39,394 bases of DNA from Oscillospiraceae bacterium (GCA_016291435.1 JAEEXH010000018.1:1-39394), one strand, 5' to 3'. Positions 15,537 to 25,034 are shown, counted from the first letter of the stretch. Program-made: numbers and translations. Notes: a model not told the origin generated them from the sequence alone.

Positions 15537-16910
15537 TTACGCCTCGCGCTTTCGCATTTTACACAGGAAAAATCCGTCGCTGCCGACCATCGCGGGGAAG
15601 AGCGTGGTCATGTCCTTTGCAAAGGGTTTAAGCGCGGGATATTTGTCCCACGGCTTCTCTGTCTGAAACTCCGGGTGCGCCGAGAGAAACGCCCGCACCA
15701 CGGCTTCATTCTCGCGTTTCAGCACCGTGCAGGTCGAATAGACGAGCACGCCGCCCGGCTTCAGCGCCTTTGCCGCCGCTTCTAAAATCGCAAGCTGAAT
15801 CTCCGGGAGCGCGGCGGTCTCCGCCGGGGATTTATACCGCAGCTCCGGCTTTCTCCGGATGACGCCGTACCCCGAGCAGGGCACATCGCAGAGGATGCGG
15901 TCTGCCTGCGGTTTGTCTGTTTCACGCGCATCGCCTGCCTGTGCTTCGATTGCGGTAAGCCCCAGACGCTTTGCGCCGTCGCGGATGAGCTTCACGCGGT
16001 TTTCGTGCAGGTCATAGGCATAAACATGCCCCGTATTCTGCATCATCTCCGCGATCGTGAAGGTCTTGCCGCCCGGTGCCGCACAGACATCGAGGACAGT
16101 CTCCCCGGGCTGTGCGTCCAGCGCCATGCAGCAAAGCTGTGACGCTAAATCCTGCACATGGCAGCTTTTGTTGCCGAAAGCCTTTGCATCGCCGATCAGC
16201 CCGCTGCGGCAGGGGTCGATCGGCACCTGCACCTTGCCGTCGATCTCGGTCGGGACCTCGGCCGTTTCGCCGCGCTTTTCGATCACATACGCCCCCGGGA
16301 TGCCGTCCACCGGCACCGACCGCGGCATGAGGCGTTCGCTGTTTTCGCAGAGCGGATTGCGCCTGAGATATACAGGCGGCGCAGCCATCGCATCCTCTAA
16401 AAATGCGGTCACGGTCGGCTCGTCATAATCGGCAAGCAGCGCATCGAGCAGCGCGGGCGAGACCGAATAGCGCACGGACATTGCCGCACGCGCATCCGCC
16501 GGATACGGGATCTCCTTCCCGCTGCGCAGAAACCCGCGCAGCACGGCATTCACCATGCCCGAAGCGCTCCCCTTGCGGAGCTTCTTCACGCACTCTGTCC
16601 AGAGATTCACCGCCGCCGATTCCGGCGTGCTAAGATAGAGGAGCTCATAGACGCCGCAGCGCAGCACACAGAGCACCTCCGTGTCGAGCTTTTCAAGCGG
16701 GCGCTTCACATATGCCGCAATGCAGGCATCGAGCGTCAGCATGCGGTCAAAGGTGCCGCGGAACAAGCTGCGGCAGAGCGCACTCTCCTGCGGTGTCAGG
16801 TCTTCGGCATTCATCAGGGCATGTGTCAGCGCAAGATTGGAATAGCTCTTTGCCTTGAGCGAACGGATCAGCGTCCGCACACAGAGCAGACGCGCCTCCA
16901 GCCCGATCAT
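15537..16910 (-). CDS. rsmB: 16S rRNA m5C967 methyltransferase RsmB
   Basis: Methylates C967 of 16S rRNA using S-adenosylmethionine. The 457-residue protein has an N-terminal NusB-like helical domain (about 1-140). The Rossmann methyltransferase follows, with the SAM loop DVCAAPGGKT and the two catalytic cysteine motifs DVPCSGYG and YSTCTV. The length is usual for RsmB. The start codon overlaps the stop of the upstream zinc protease gene by 4 nt. Confidence 0.97.
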   Translation of the reverse strand: MIGLEARLLCVRTLIRSLKAKSYSNLALTHALMNAEDLTPQESALCRSLFRGTFDRMLTLDACIAAYVKRPLEKLDTEVLCVLRCGVYELLYLSTPESAAVNLWTECVKKLRKGSASGMVNAVLRGFLRSGKEIPYPADARAAMSVRYSVSPALLDALLADYDEPTVTAFLEDAMAAPPVYLRRNPLCENSERLMPRSVPVDGIPGAYVIEKRGETAEVPTEIDGKVQVPIDPCRSGLIGDAKAFGNKSCHVQDLASQLCCMALDAQPGETVLDVCAAPGGKTFTIAEMMQNTGHVYAYDLHENRVKLIRDGAKRLGLTAIEAQAGDARETDKPQADRILCDVPCSGYGVIRRKPELRYKSPAETAALPEIQLAILEAAAKALKPGGVLVYSTCTVLKRENEAVVRAFLSAHPEFQTEKPWDKYPALKPFAKDMTTLFPAMVGSDGFFLCKMRKREA

Positions 16911-17581
16911 CTGCGCCGCCCGCGGATCAGCAGCAGACGCAGGAGCTGGAGCAGAGAGGTCACCAGCGCCGCCACATAGGTGAGCGCTGCCGCACGGAGC
17001 ACTGCCGCCGCGCCCTTCCGCTCTTCCGCTTCGAGCATCATGGAATCTTCCAGCGTGCGCACCGCACGGATGCTCGCATTGAACTCCACAGGGAGTGTCA
17101 CGAGCTGGAAGAACACCACCGCGAGGAAGAACACGATGCCGAGCGTCAGGAGATTGTAGGAGCTGAAAACGATGCCGAGCACGACCAGCAGATAGGAGAC
17201 CATCGAAGAGACATTGGTCGATTTCACGATCGCATGACGGAGCTTCACGGGCGCATAATCCTGCGCATACTGCACGGCATGTCCCGCCTCGTGCATCGCA
17301 ACGCCGACGGCTGCCACGCTGTCCGAATTGTAAACATCCTGCGAGAGACGGATTGTCTGCGAGGTCGGGTCATAGTGATCGGTGAGGCTGCCCGGAACCG
17401 GCTCAATCGCCACATGCGAGATGCCGTGCTGCATAAGCATCTGACGGGCGGCTTCTGCGCCGGTGAGACCCCGGGAATTGCGCACGCGGCTCCATTTCTT
17501 GAAGGATGCCTTCACATTGATCGAGGCAGCAACGGAAATAATCAGGGAGAGAATCACAAGTCCGTAGGTTGCGTATTGCAT
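16907..17581 (-). CDS. YugP-like membrane zinc metallopeptidase
   Basis: A 224-residue membrane protein of the YugP family. An N-terminal membrane segment (about 4-22) is followed by a cytosolic or membrane-proximal domain with the zinc motif HEAGH (97-101). Further hydrophobic segments occur at about 125-160 and near the C-terminus. Its substrate is unknown to me. It commonly sits between fmt and rsmB in Clostridia, as here, though not in B. subtilis. Confidence 0.93.
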   Translation of the reverse strand: MQYATYGLVILSLIISVAASINVKASFKKWSRVRNSRGLTGAEAARQMLMQHGISHVAIEPVPGSLTDHYDPTSQTIRLSQDVYNSDSVAAVGVAMHEAGHAVQYAQDYAPVKLRHAIVKSTNVSSMVSYLLVVLGIVFSSYNLLTLGIVFFLAVVFFQLVTLPVEFNASIRAVRTLEDSMMLEAEERKGAAAVLRAAALTYVAALVTSLLQLLRLLLIRGRRR

Positions 17582-17635
17582 GAGAATACCTCCTTAACAA
17601 AAGTGTATGCAGATCGGATGCGGTTGATACGGTGT

Positions 17636-18571
17636 TCAGACAATCGCAGAGAAGCGGTCGCCGACTGCCACACGGAAGCCGCGCAGGAATTCCGCCGCGG
17701 GCATCGCACGCGAGCCCTCCGCCTGCAAAACAAGCGGTCTGACGCAGCGCCCGTCGCCGCAGACAAATGTGAGCGTCTGCGGATTCAGCACAGTACCCGG
17801 CGTGAGATCGGAGCGCTCATCGGTGACAACAGAGCCGCGGATCTTGATGCGCCTGCCGCAGAGCAGCGCTGCACCCGTGACGGCACGGATGGTGCGGTCG
17901 ATCTCCTGTGCGGATTTTTTGAAATCAATGAGGCTCATGTCCTTTGTGACCTTTGCGGCGGTGCAGGCAGCGCTGTCGTCCTGCGGGGTCGCGGTGAGTT
18001 CGCCCTTTTGCAGCAGCTCCAGTGTCTCGCGGATGGTATCCGCAGCGAGGTCTGCGAGCTTATCGTGCAGCGTTTCCGCCGTTTCATCGGGCGCGACCGG
18101 GATTTTCAGCGTGTGGAGCATATCGCCGGTGTCGAGCCCCTCTGCCATCTGCATCGCCGTGACGCCCGTTTCGGTGTCGCCTGCCAGAATGACGCGCTGA
18201 ATCGGTGCCGCACCGCGCCATCTCGGGAGCAGGGATGCATGAAGATTGATGCAGCCGTGCTGCGGGAGACAGAGGATCTCCTTCGGCAGAATCTGCCCGT
18301 ATGCGATGACCACGATCAGCTCCGGGGAGATCTCCTGCAAAACGCGCATCGCTTCTGCGGCGTCATCACCGCGGCGCAGCGATTCCGGCTGATACACCGG
18401 GAGCCCGAGCGCTTCTGCCCGCTGCTTCACTGCCGATGCACGGAGCTTCTTGCCTCTGCCGGCAGGTCTGTCCGGCTGGGTAAAGACTGCCGCGATTTCA
18501 TGTCCGTCTGCGTGGAGCGCGTCCAGCGTCGGGACAGCGATCTCCGGCGTGCCCATAAATACGATCTTCAT
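17636..18571 (-). CDS. fmt: Methionyl-tRNA formyltransferase
   Basis: Formylates Met-tRNAfMet for translation initiation. The 311-residue protein has the formyl-transfer domain with MGTPEIAVPTL at the start, the catalytic-site signature NLHASLLPRWRGAAPIQ, and a C-terminal OB-like domain. Length is typical. Its partner def lies one gene upstream, separated by a membrane methyltransferase; in B. subtilis the two are adjacent. Confidence 0.98.
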   Translation of the reverse strand: MKIVFMGTPEIAVPTLDALHADGHEIAAVFTQPDRPAGRGKKLRASAVKQRAEALGLPVYQPESLRRGDDAAEAMRVLQEISPELIVVIAYGQILPKEILCLPQHGCINLHASLLPRWRGAAPIQRVILAGDTETGVTAMQMAEGLDTGDMLHTLKIPVAPDETAETLHDKLADLAADTIRETLELLQKGELTATPQDDSAACTAAKVTKDMSLIDFKKSAQEIDRTIRAVTGAALLCGRRIKIRGSVVTDERSDLTPGTVLNPQTLTFVCGDGRCVRPLVLQAEGSRAMPAAEFLRGFRVAVGDRFSAIV

Positions 18572-18589
18572 ATAGACCTCCAGTCCCCG

Positions 18590-19267
18590 TTACCAGATGA
18601 ACGGAATCAGTCTGTATTTTACCTTCTCACAATATGCCGCGTAGCCCCTGAGGCCCTCCCGCAGCACCTGTTCTTCATTGCGGATGCGCAGCACCATCAG
18701 CGCGGGATAGATCAGAAACACCGGCAGTGCGGTCACGGAGCCGAGCACAAGCGGCACCGCAGTGAACATCAGAAGCGTCGCCAAATACATCGGATGCCGC
18801 ACAATTCCGTAAAGCCCCGTGTCGATGACCTTCTGCCCCTGCTGCACCTCGACCGTGCGCGAGAGATACGCATTTTCGCGCAGCACCTCCGCATAGAGCG
18901 CATAGCCGGTGAGGAAGATGACCGCAGCCGCGATCTGCACCCATTTGGGGAGCGGCAGCCATCCGAAGCGGAAATCGAGCCCCGCAATCACAAAGCCCAG
19001 CAGAAACATCCCGCCGCTCAGCTTCACGACAAGCTGCTGATCCTGCTCCCGCTCCTTCGCGGAGAGCCGCTTTCCGAGCAGCTCCGGCGCTTTCACATAC
19101 ATCACAAGCCCCATCGCGAGCATCGGCACAAAGAGAATGCCCGTCAGCAGCCAGCCGCCGAAATACCGCAGCGTCCCCGCCGGCAGAAAGATGAGCAGCA
19201 TCAGGATCACGGCGCCCGCCGCGAATGCCGTGAGCGCACGGGAAAGCAGCTTTCGCCGGTCAATCAC
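18590..19267 (-). CDS. Isoprenylcysteine/phospholipid-type membrane methyltransferase
   Basis: A 225-residue integral membrane protein with about five hydrophobic segments. The C-terminal signature GLYGIVRHPMYLA followed by RIRNEEQVL marks the ICMT/PEMT family, which binds S-adenosylmethionine at the membrane face. Bacteria do not prenylate proteins in the eukaryotic way, so the substrate is open; a lipid is plausible. The start overlaps the def stop codon by 4 nt, tying it to the def-fmt transcript. It is an insertion relative to the B. subtilis order. Confidence 0.9.
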   Translation of the reverse strand: MIDRRKLLSRALTAFAAGAVILMLLIFLPAGTLRYFGGWLLTGILFVPMLAMGLVMYVKAPELLGKRLSAKEREQDQQLVVKLSGGMFLLGFVIAGLDFRFGWLPLPKWVQIAAAVIFLTGYALYAEVLRENAYLSRTVEVQQGQKVIDTGLYGIVRHPMYLATLLMFTAVPLVLGSVTALPVFLIYPALMVLRIRNEEQVLREGLRGYAAYCEKVKYRLIPFIW

Positions 19268-19743
19268 TTTTTGCCGCCCTCACGCTCCGGCTCGACGAAT
19301 TCCTCGACAAGCTCCGTGAACAGACGCCCGTTCAGGTGGTCGTTCTCGTGGCATGCACAGCGCGCACCGAGATCGCGGAGCTTGAGCTCATACTGCTCGC
19401 CCCTGCGGTTATAGGCACGCAGCACAACGGTCTTCGGGCGGGTGACATAGCCCCACTGGTTCGGCACGGAGAGGCAGCCCTCCACATCGCGCACCTTGCC
19501 GGAGGTCTTGACGATCTCGGGATTCACTGCTTCGATGACATCGCCGTCCTCCTCCAGCATCATGATGAATACTCTGCGCAGGATGCCGACCTGCGGTGCC
19601 GCAAGCCCGACACCGCCCGACTTTTTCAGCGTGTCGATCATGTCGTCGATCAGCGCTGCGAGCTTGTCGTCAAACTTCTCGACCGGGCGGCAGTTTTTCA
19701 GCAGAACCGGATCGCCTGCCTTTACAATGTTGCGAATTGCCAT
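19264..19743 (-). CDS. def: Peptide deformylase
   Basis: Removes the formyl group from nascent proteins. The 159-residue protein carries all three motifs: GGVGLAAPQ (43-51), EGCLS (88-92) and HENDH (132-136). Cys90 and the two histidines of HENDH are the metal ligands and Glu133 is catalytic. Length is usual for type I/III deformylases. It reads into the methyltransferase gene with a 4-nt overlap. Confidence 0.97.
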   Translation of the reverse strand: MAIRNIVKAGDPVLLKNCRPVEKFDDKLAALIDDMIDTLKKSGGVGLAAPQVGILRRVFIMMLEEDGDVIEAVNPEIVKTSGKVRDVEGCLSVPNQWGYVTRPKTVVLRAYNRRGEQYELKLRDLGARCACHENDHLNGRLFTELVEEFVEPEREGGKK

Positions 19744-19812
19744 GATAGTATGTTCCTTTCAGATTGATATACAGTTGTGCGTGCGCTCCGCGGGTGACCC
19801 CTCTGTCCGCGA

Positions 19813-20730
19813 TCAGGCAAATCCGCCGTTCCAGCGGCGGAGAATCCCGTCTCCGCGGAAGGTGTAGCCCTCAAGCCGGATCTCATCGCCTGTAAGCTGC
19901 GATGCGCTGTACCACGGGCTTTCTGCGCCTGCATAGCCCGCAAGGATCTGACAGCTCTGCGCCGGGATGAACCCCTGCGCGAGCAGAAAGCAGCGTTCGC
20001 CTGCTTCGTTCACCGCTTCATCGGCGATCAGCACCGCATGCCCGGGTGCGCCGCCGTGACAGAGAATATCGCCGGGATGCGCCTCAGACACATCAATCGG
20101 CTCCGACTCCGCTTCCAGCGAGAGCGTCCCCGCATAGCGCATCACCGTGACGAGGTAATTGTGAAACTGCTGCTCGGAATCATCGGGGAGCGAGAGCGGC
20201 AGCCACATTGCAAAGTCGCCGAACGCCAGCACGCGCTTCCCGCGCTTCCAGCTCGCCCAGTCGCAGAGGAAGCCGTTGCTCAGATGATAGGAGAGCCGCG
20301 CCTCCTGCCCGGTGCCCCGGAAATATTCGCTCCAGAGCCGGATGATGCTGTCGGCACATTCCTGATAGCCCTCTGCGCCGACCGAAAGATCATAGACCGC
20401 CGCAGCCCCCGCGCCGGAGCGCTGTGAGCCGTCATAGACATAGATCATGCTGCCGTCCCCGTAGACCGGCTGCTGCCGCATGAATGCCGTGAAGCTGCCC
20501 TCTGCCGCTTCCGTGCGGGCAAATCCCTCCGGCGGCAGAATGCGCGTCTCCTGCGTCTGCCCCTCCGGGTCGATATAAGGATTCGGCTTCCTTGTCTGAT
20601 ACGTCTCCGTGACCGCTGCCGGTGTCCATGTCGGGCAGGCACGCATGCGCAGGGCGATCACCGCCGCAGTCAGCAGCCCGCCGTATATGAGCACGCGGAG
20701 AAGCAGATTCCGTTTGGCTTTGGCTGTCAT
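19813..20730 (-). CDS. DUF4846 protein, membrane-anchored
   Basis: A 305-residue protein with an N-terminal membrane segment (about 10-27) and a large outer domain. Phrases such as AEGSFTAFMRQQP, a QECADSIIRLWSEYF stretch, PGDILCHGGAPGHAVLIAD and FLLAQGFIPAQ match DUF4846 as I remember it. Its function is unknown to me; the HGG/GHA segment could form an active site. I use the ATG at 20730, with GGAG 8 nt upstream. A GTG 9 nt earlier overlaps the previous stop codon but lacks a ribosome site. It follows the anchored repeat protein closely, so the two are probably made together. Confidence 0.85.
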   Translation of the reverse strand: MTAKAKRNLLLRVLIYGGLLTAAVIALRMRACPTWTPAAVTETYQTRKPNPYIDPEGQTQETRILPPEGFARTEAAEGSFTAFMRQQPVYGDGSMIYVYDGSQRSGAGAAAVYDLSVGAEGYQECADSIIRLWSEYFRGTGQEARLSYHLSNGFLCDWASWKRGKRVLAFGDFAMWLPLSLPDDSEQQFHNYLVTVMRYAGTLSLEAESEPIDVSEAHPGDILCHGGAPGHAVLIADEAVNEAGERCFLLAQGFIPAQSCQILAGYAGAESPWYSASQLTGDEIRLEGYTFRGDGILRRWNGGFA

Positions 20731-20735
20731 GTGTC

Positions 20736-22001
20736 TCACTCCGTATAAAGCAGCTTCAGTGCGCCGTCATCGGCATCATAGAGCACAAAGCGGCTGTTGT
20801 CGATGCGGATAAAGCACGGGATATTCTGCGAGAGATATGCAGATGCGCTGTTTTCGATGCGGCTGCCGTCCACCAGCAGCGTATCGGGGCTTTCGGATGC
20901 GCCAAGCAGCGAGCCGCCGCCGCGCTCCGCCTCCGGGCTGATCTCCCGGATATTGCGGTCGGGATCCAGATAGCAGAGCCCGTCTCCGTCCACAGAGATG
21001 CCGCATGTGCCCTTTGTCCAGTCCGTCAGATTCCTGAGCGGCACGGATGCGGAGGGCAAAATCTGCCGTGTCATCGCGGCATCCATCTTGAACCGCCCGC
21101 TGTATGTATCATTCCACAGGAAGAGATACCAATAGCTGCCGTCCTGCAAAAAGGGCATGACCGCCGAATAGGAATTGCTCACCAAGTCGCGGTACATCGC
21201 ATTTTCGCCGTACTCGCCGGTGCCGTCCTTCAGCGAATACTTGCCGTAATCGTTCGTATTCACGGAGATGAACGCCGTGTCCTTGTTCGGGAAAAGGATC
21301 ATGTTGCTGTGCTCAGTGCGGGTGTCCCACATGATATGCTCTGCTGCGATCCTGTCATCCGTGCAGTCATAGAGATCCACGCTGTTCGCGTTCTCCGTGC
21401 TGCGCACGGCGGCGTAGAGCTTCCCGGTAAAGGGGTTCACCGCAAGGCCGTAAGCCTCGGTGCGGTCGCCGAAATCGCCGATCTCCTGCACAGTGCCCGA
21501 TGCGATGTCGCAGGCGGAAATATGCGTGGTGTCGCTGAGAAAATAGAGCATGCCCTTGTTTGCGTCATAGCTGAAAAAGGTGGAGGGCATATAGCGCCAT
21601 GCCGCAGGCTGCACCGCCGCAAGCGTCTTCACCTTGAAATCGCTGTCTGCGTGAACGGTGAGATCCTTTTCGGGCGGCGGTGCGGCAGAGGATGAAGCCG
21701 CCGCCGTGCCTGTCACCGCAGCCTGCTCCGTGACCGCAGCAGCCGCCGTTGTATCCGTGACAGCCGCCGTCTGCACCTCTGCTGCGGATTCGGTACCGGC
21801 AGAAAGCGTCATCTCCGCAGTCTGTGCCTCTGTCTGTGTCTCAGTCTGCGCGGCCGTCTGCTCCGCATAGGATGCCGTCGGCTCCTCCGGAACAGGCTGC
21901 TGTTTGGTATCGCGGTAAGCCATGACAGCCACAATCGTTCCGACAACCGTTGCTGCCGAAGCCAGTCCGCCGAGGATCTTTCCGAGCGCTCCGTCTTCCA
22001 T
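20736..22001 (-). CDS. Membrane-anchored extracellular protein, possible beta-propeller
   Basis: The 421-residue protein has one N-terminal membrane segment (about 8-28) without a typical signal cleavage site. A long Ala/Thr/Glu/Gln-rich linker (about 35-110) follows, then a soluble domain (about 115-421). The domain has repeated strand pairs such as GMLYFLSDTTHISACDI, GLAVNPFTGKLYAAVRS and GISVDGDGLCYLDPDRN, which resemble blades of a beta-propeller. No catalytic motif is evident. It lies between the DUF6440 and DUF4846 genes, in an insertion in the priA-def interval. Confidence 0.82.
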   Translation of the reverse strand: MEDGALGKILGGLASAATVVGTIVAVMAYRDTKQQPVPEEPTASYAEQTAAQTETQTEAQTAEMTLSAGTESAAEVQTAAVTDTTAAAAVTEQAAVTGTAAASSSAAPPPEKDLTVHADSDFKVKTLAAVQPAAWRYMPSTFFSYDANKGMLYFLSDTTHISACDIASGTVQEIGDFGDRTEAYGLAVNPFTGKLYAAVRSTENANSVDLYDCTDDRIAAEHIMWDTRTEHSNMILFPNKDTAFISVNTNDYGKYSLKDGTGEYGENAMYRDLVSNSYSAVMPFLQDGSYWYLFLWNDTYSGRFKMDAAMTRQILPSASVPLRNLTDWTKGTCGISVDGDGLCYLDPDRNIREISPEAERGGGSLLGASESPDTLLVDGSRIENSASAYLSQNIPCFIRIDNSRFVLYDADDGALKLLYTE

Positions 22002-22021
22002 GTTTTCCGTTGCTCCTTCTG

Positions 22022-22231
22022 TTATCCCTGATACTGCGGCAGCAGCTCACGCGGCGTCACGATCGGATGCCCTTCCCCGTCAACCAGCACGGTCAGACCG
22101 CCGCTGTAACCGTTCTGATGGTACATATAATTCACGCCGGTCGCCACATCAATGAGCACCTGCGTCTCGTTGGTCAGATCCATCTTCTGCGAATATGCCA
22201 CGATGAAACGCGGCTGCTTTGTCTTTGCCAT
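22022..22231 (-). CDS. DUF6440 family small protein
   Basis: A 69-residue protein starting MAKTKQPRF. The core reads VLIDVATGVNYMYH and GYSGGLTVLVDGEGHPI, the pattern of DUF6440, whose function is unknown. I set the start here because AAGGGAAA precedes the ATG; the longer upstream frame overlaps the end of priA and is basic and unlike the family. It has no signal peptide. Confidence 0.85.
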   Translation of the reverse strand: MAKTKQPRFIVAYSQKMDLTNETQVLIDVATGVNYMYHQNGYSGGLTVLVDGEGHPIVTPRELLPQYQG

Positions 22232-22248
22232 CCTGTATTTCCCTTTCG

Positions 22249-24741
22249 TCAAATGCCGCAGTCGCCGTTCATGTCCGCATAGACGGAGATGCCGGAGAAC
22301 TGCCTGTCCGCATACGCACGCTCCAGCAGCATGCGTATGAATTTTCTCGTTTCTTCTGTGTTTTTGCACTTCATCAGCACGCGCATACGGTATTTGCCGT
22401 TCAGCCTGCCGTAGCTTGCGGCGACCGGTCCCAGCACACGCAGCGGCATGCGGAGCCCTGTCTCGCGGAGCACCTCCGCGATGATCTCCGTGAATCTCGA
22501 CGCGGCTGCCTGCACCTTTTCCTCAAAGACGCCCGAGAAGCCGATCACGCAGAGATCGCAGACCGGCGGAAAGAGCAGCGCCCTGCGCATTGCAATCTCC
22601 TGCTCATAGAAGCTGTCGTAATCCTGTGCGGCTGCAAGCTGCAAGACATAGTGGTCGGGCATATGCGTCTGCAAAATCGCCCTGCCCTGCCGTTTGCCTC
22701 TGCCGCCGCGCCCGACAACCTGCGTCACCAGCGAGAAGGTGCGTTCATAGCTGCGGTAATCGCCCGCAAACAGCGCCTTATCGACCGACACCACGCCGAC
22801 CAGCGTGACATTCGGGAAATCGAGCCCCTTGCCGATCATCTGTGTGCCGCAGAGAATGTCATATTCGCCGTTTGCGAAGGCGCGGAAGCCTGTTTCATAA
22901 GCAGAGCGCGTCATCGTCGTGTCGGCGTCCATCCGCAGGATGCGCGCATGGGGGAGCAATGTCTGCAATTCCTCCTCGAGCTTCTGCGTCCCGAAGCCCA
23001 TCAGCCGCATGCCCTTCTGCCCGCATTTCGGGCAGGTCTCCGTCGGCGGCTGCACATGCCCGCAGTAGTGGCACATGAGACAGCCGTTTGCCTTGTGATA
23101 GGTCATCGGCACGGAGCAGTTCGGGCAGTAGAGCGGTTCATAGCAGTTTTTGCACTGCAAAAGCGTATGATACCCCCTGCGGTTCAGCAGCAGAATGCTC
23201 TGCTCGCCACGCAGGAGGTTTTCCTGCATGGCATCCGCGAGCGCATTGGAGAACGGGCTGCCGTTGCCGTTCATGCGCTCCTCGTTCATATCGACGACTG
23301 TGACCTCGGGGAGCGGCGCCTGATTGTAGCGCTCGGGCATCCGCAGGAGTGTATAGACCCCGCGCTCGGCAAGATAGCGGCTCTCAAGCGAGGGTGTCGC
23401 CGAGGCAAGCACCAGCGCCGCATTGTGACGGCGGGCACGCACCCTTGCAACCTCTGCCGCATGATAGCGCGGCGCAGAATCGGATTTATAAGAATGCTCG
23501 CCCTCCTCATCGAGAATCAGCAGCCCGATGTCGGGGAGCGGCGCAAAGACTGCGCTGCGCGTCCCGATGACGATCTGTATCTCCCCGCGGCGGATCAGCG
23601 TGTCCGTATCGCGGCGCTGCCGGAGCGACAATCCGCTGTGGATCAGCGCGACCTTGCTGCCGAAGCGCGACTGGAAATACTGCACGACCTGCGGCGTCAG
23701 CGAGATCTCGGGGATCAGCAGGAGCACCTGCCGCCCGCGCCGGAGCGTCAAGGCAATGAGCTGCTCAAAGACTGCCGTCTTGCCGCTCCCGGTGACGCCG
23801 TACAGCAGAAATGCAGCCGCCTTCTGCGCTTCAACGGATGCGGCGACCGCGTCATAAGCTGCCTGCTGCTGCGCATTGAGCACCGTATCCTCCGGTGAAA
23901 TCGTCGCCTCTGCATCACGCGGGACAGAGAGCAGCTCCGCCTCGTATTGCTCCGCGATGCCCGCCTTGATGAGATTCTTCACGACAACCTCTGTCACGCC
24001 CGCATGATAGGCACATTCCTTTGCAGAGAGGGAGGTATGCTCCCGCAGCACGCCGATCGCCAGAAGCTGCTTTGCCGTCGGGCTGAATGCAGTCTCATCC
24101 GCGAGATACGCCTGTGAGAGCCGCAGCAGCTTCTGTACGCTGTCGCTGATGCGCTGCTTCCCCTCAGAGACACTGAGCAGGCAGCCCTTTTTCTCAAGCT
24201 GTTCGAGCAGCTTCTGCTTCGCGGGATCCTCCGCGGCTGTGCGCAGGAGTGCATCGCGCTCGGCTTCCTGTGCGGAGAGCAGCGCCGCATGAAAAATCTG
24301 CTCCTCTGCGGTGAGCTTCGCGCCGACCGGCTTCTCCAGCACGACATAATGCTGCTCAAGCCTCAGCTGCATGCCGCCCGGGAGCACCGCACGCACCGCG
24401 TCATACCATGTGCAGAAGGTGTGCGCATGCAGCCAATCGACCAACATTTGCAGCTCGTCTGTAAGCACAGGCTCCCTGTCGAGCAGCGCCGCAATCGGCT
24501 TCAGGGCAAAGCTGCGCCCTTCCTCCGCTTCGGCAGGTGCTTCGCCCAGCGCCAGCACCATCGCGATGCGTCTGCGGTTACCCATGCCAAACGGCACGGC
24601 AACCCGCATCCCGGTCTTCAGACGGTCCCGCATCGCCTCCGGCACCGCATAGGTATAAAGCTGATCATAGCCAAAGGCAGCCGCATCCAGGGCGACCTGT
24701 GCCGCCTGTACGCCGCTGCCCCATCCGGCATCATGCAGCAT
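22249..24741 (-). CDS. priA: Primosomal protein N' (replication restart helicase)
   Basis: PriA rebuilds replication forks after damage. The 830-residue protein has an N-terminal DNA-binding domain. A superfamily 2 helicase follows, with Walker A GVTGSGKTAVF and a DEEGEHS box. Eight zinc-binding cysteines come as CKNC, CPNC, CHYC and CPKC, and then the C-terminal helicase lobe. Length is in the usual range. Its ATG overlaps the rpoZ stop by one base (TGATG). B. subtilis has coaBC between rpoZ and priA; here it is missing. Confidence 0.97.
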   Translation of the reverse strand: MLHDAGWGSGVQAAQVALDAAAFGYDQLYTYAVPEAMRDRLKTGMRVAVPFGMGNRRRIAMVLALGEAPAEAEEGRSFALKPIAALLDREPVLTDELQMLVDWLHAHTFCTWYDAVRAVLPGGMQLRLEQHYVVLEKPVGAKLTAEEQIFHAALLSAQEAERDALLRTAAEDPAKQKLLEQLEKKGCLLSVSEGKQRISDSVQKLLRLSQAYLADETAFSPTAKQLLAIGVLREHTSLSAKECAYHAGVTEVVVKNLIKAGIAEQYEAELLSVPRDAEATISPEDTVLNAQQQAAYDAVAASVEAQKAAAFLLYGVTGSGKTAVFEQLIALTLRRGRQVLLLIPEISLTPQVVQYFQSRFGSKVALIHSGLSLRQRRDTDTLIRRGEIQIVIGTRSAVFAPLPDIGLLILDEEGEHSYKSDSAPRYHAAEVARVRARRHNAALVLASATPSLESRYLAERGVYTLLRMPERYNQAPLPEVTVVDMNEERMNGNGSPFSNALADAMQENLLRGEQSILLLNRRGYHTLLQCKNCYEPLYCPNCSVPMTYHKANGCLMCHYCGHVQPPTETCPKCGQKGMRLMGFGTQKLEEELQTLLPHARILRMDADTTMTRSAYETGFRAFANGEYDILCGTQMIGKGLDFPNVTLVGVVSVDKALFAGDYRSYERTFSLVTQVVGRGGRGKRQGRAILQTHMPDHYVLQLAAAQDYDSFYEQEIAMRRALLFPPVCDLCVIGFSGVFEEKVQAAASRFTEIIAEVLRETGLRMPLRVLGPVAASYGRLNGKYRMRVLMKCKNTEETRKFIRMLLERAYADRQFSGISVYADMNGDCGI

Positions 24742-25034
24742 CAGTCTGCGTTGTCCTCGTCCGGGTCCGCAAGACGATACTTGCCGGCTGCAAACTCATC
24801 GACTGCTGTCTTGACCGGATTCTCCTCCAGCACGATCTGCTTGATCGTCTTGTCGTCGAGTCTGCCCTTCTGCTCGCCGTTCAGCTTCGCACGCTTGTCG
24901 GCAGCCGCCTTTGCAGCCTCCTTTTCGCGGCAGTGCTGCTCTGCGATCTCTCTCGCACGCTTTGCAATGCCGATGACCAGCGAATAATAGCTGTCATTCT
25001 TTCCGATGATCTGATACATAGACGGTCTCAACAT
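24741..25034 (-). CDS. rpoZ: RNA polymerase omega subunit
   Basis: A 97-residue protein beginning [20 protein letters not shown], with the helix GIAKRAREIAEQ that corresponds to the conserved omega core (ARRAR-like). A charged linker and the ending KTAVDEFAAGKYRL are typical of Clostridial omega. It overlaps the end of gmk by 7 nt and touches priA, so gmk-rpoZ-priA are translationally chained. Confidence 0.95.
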   Translation of the reverse strand: MLRPSMYQIIGKNDSYYSLVIGIAKRAREIAEQHCREKEAAKAAADKRAKLNGEQKGRLDDKTIKQIVLEENPVKTAVDEFAAGKYRLADPDEDNAD

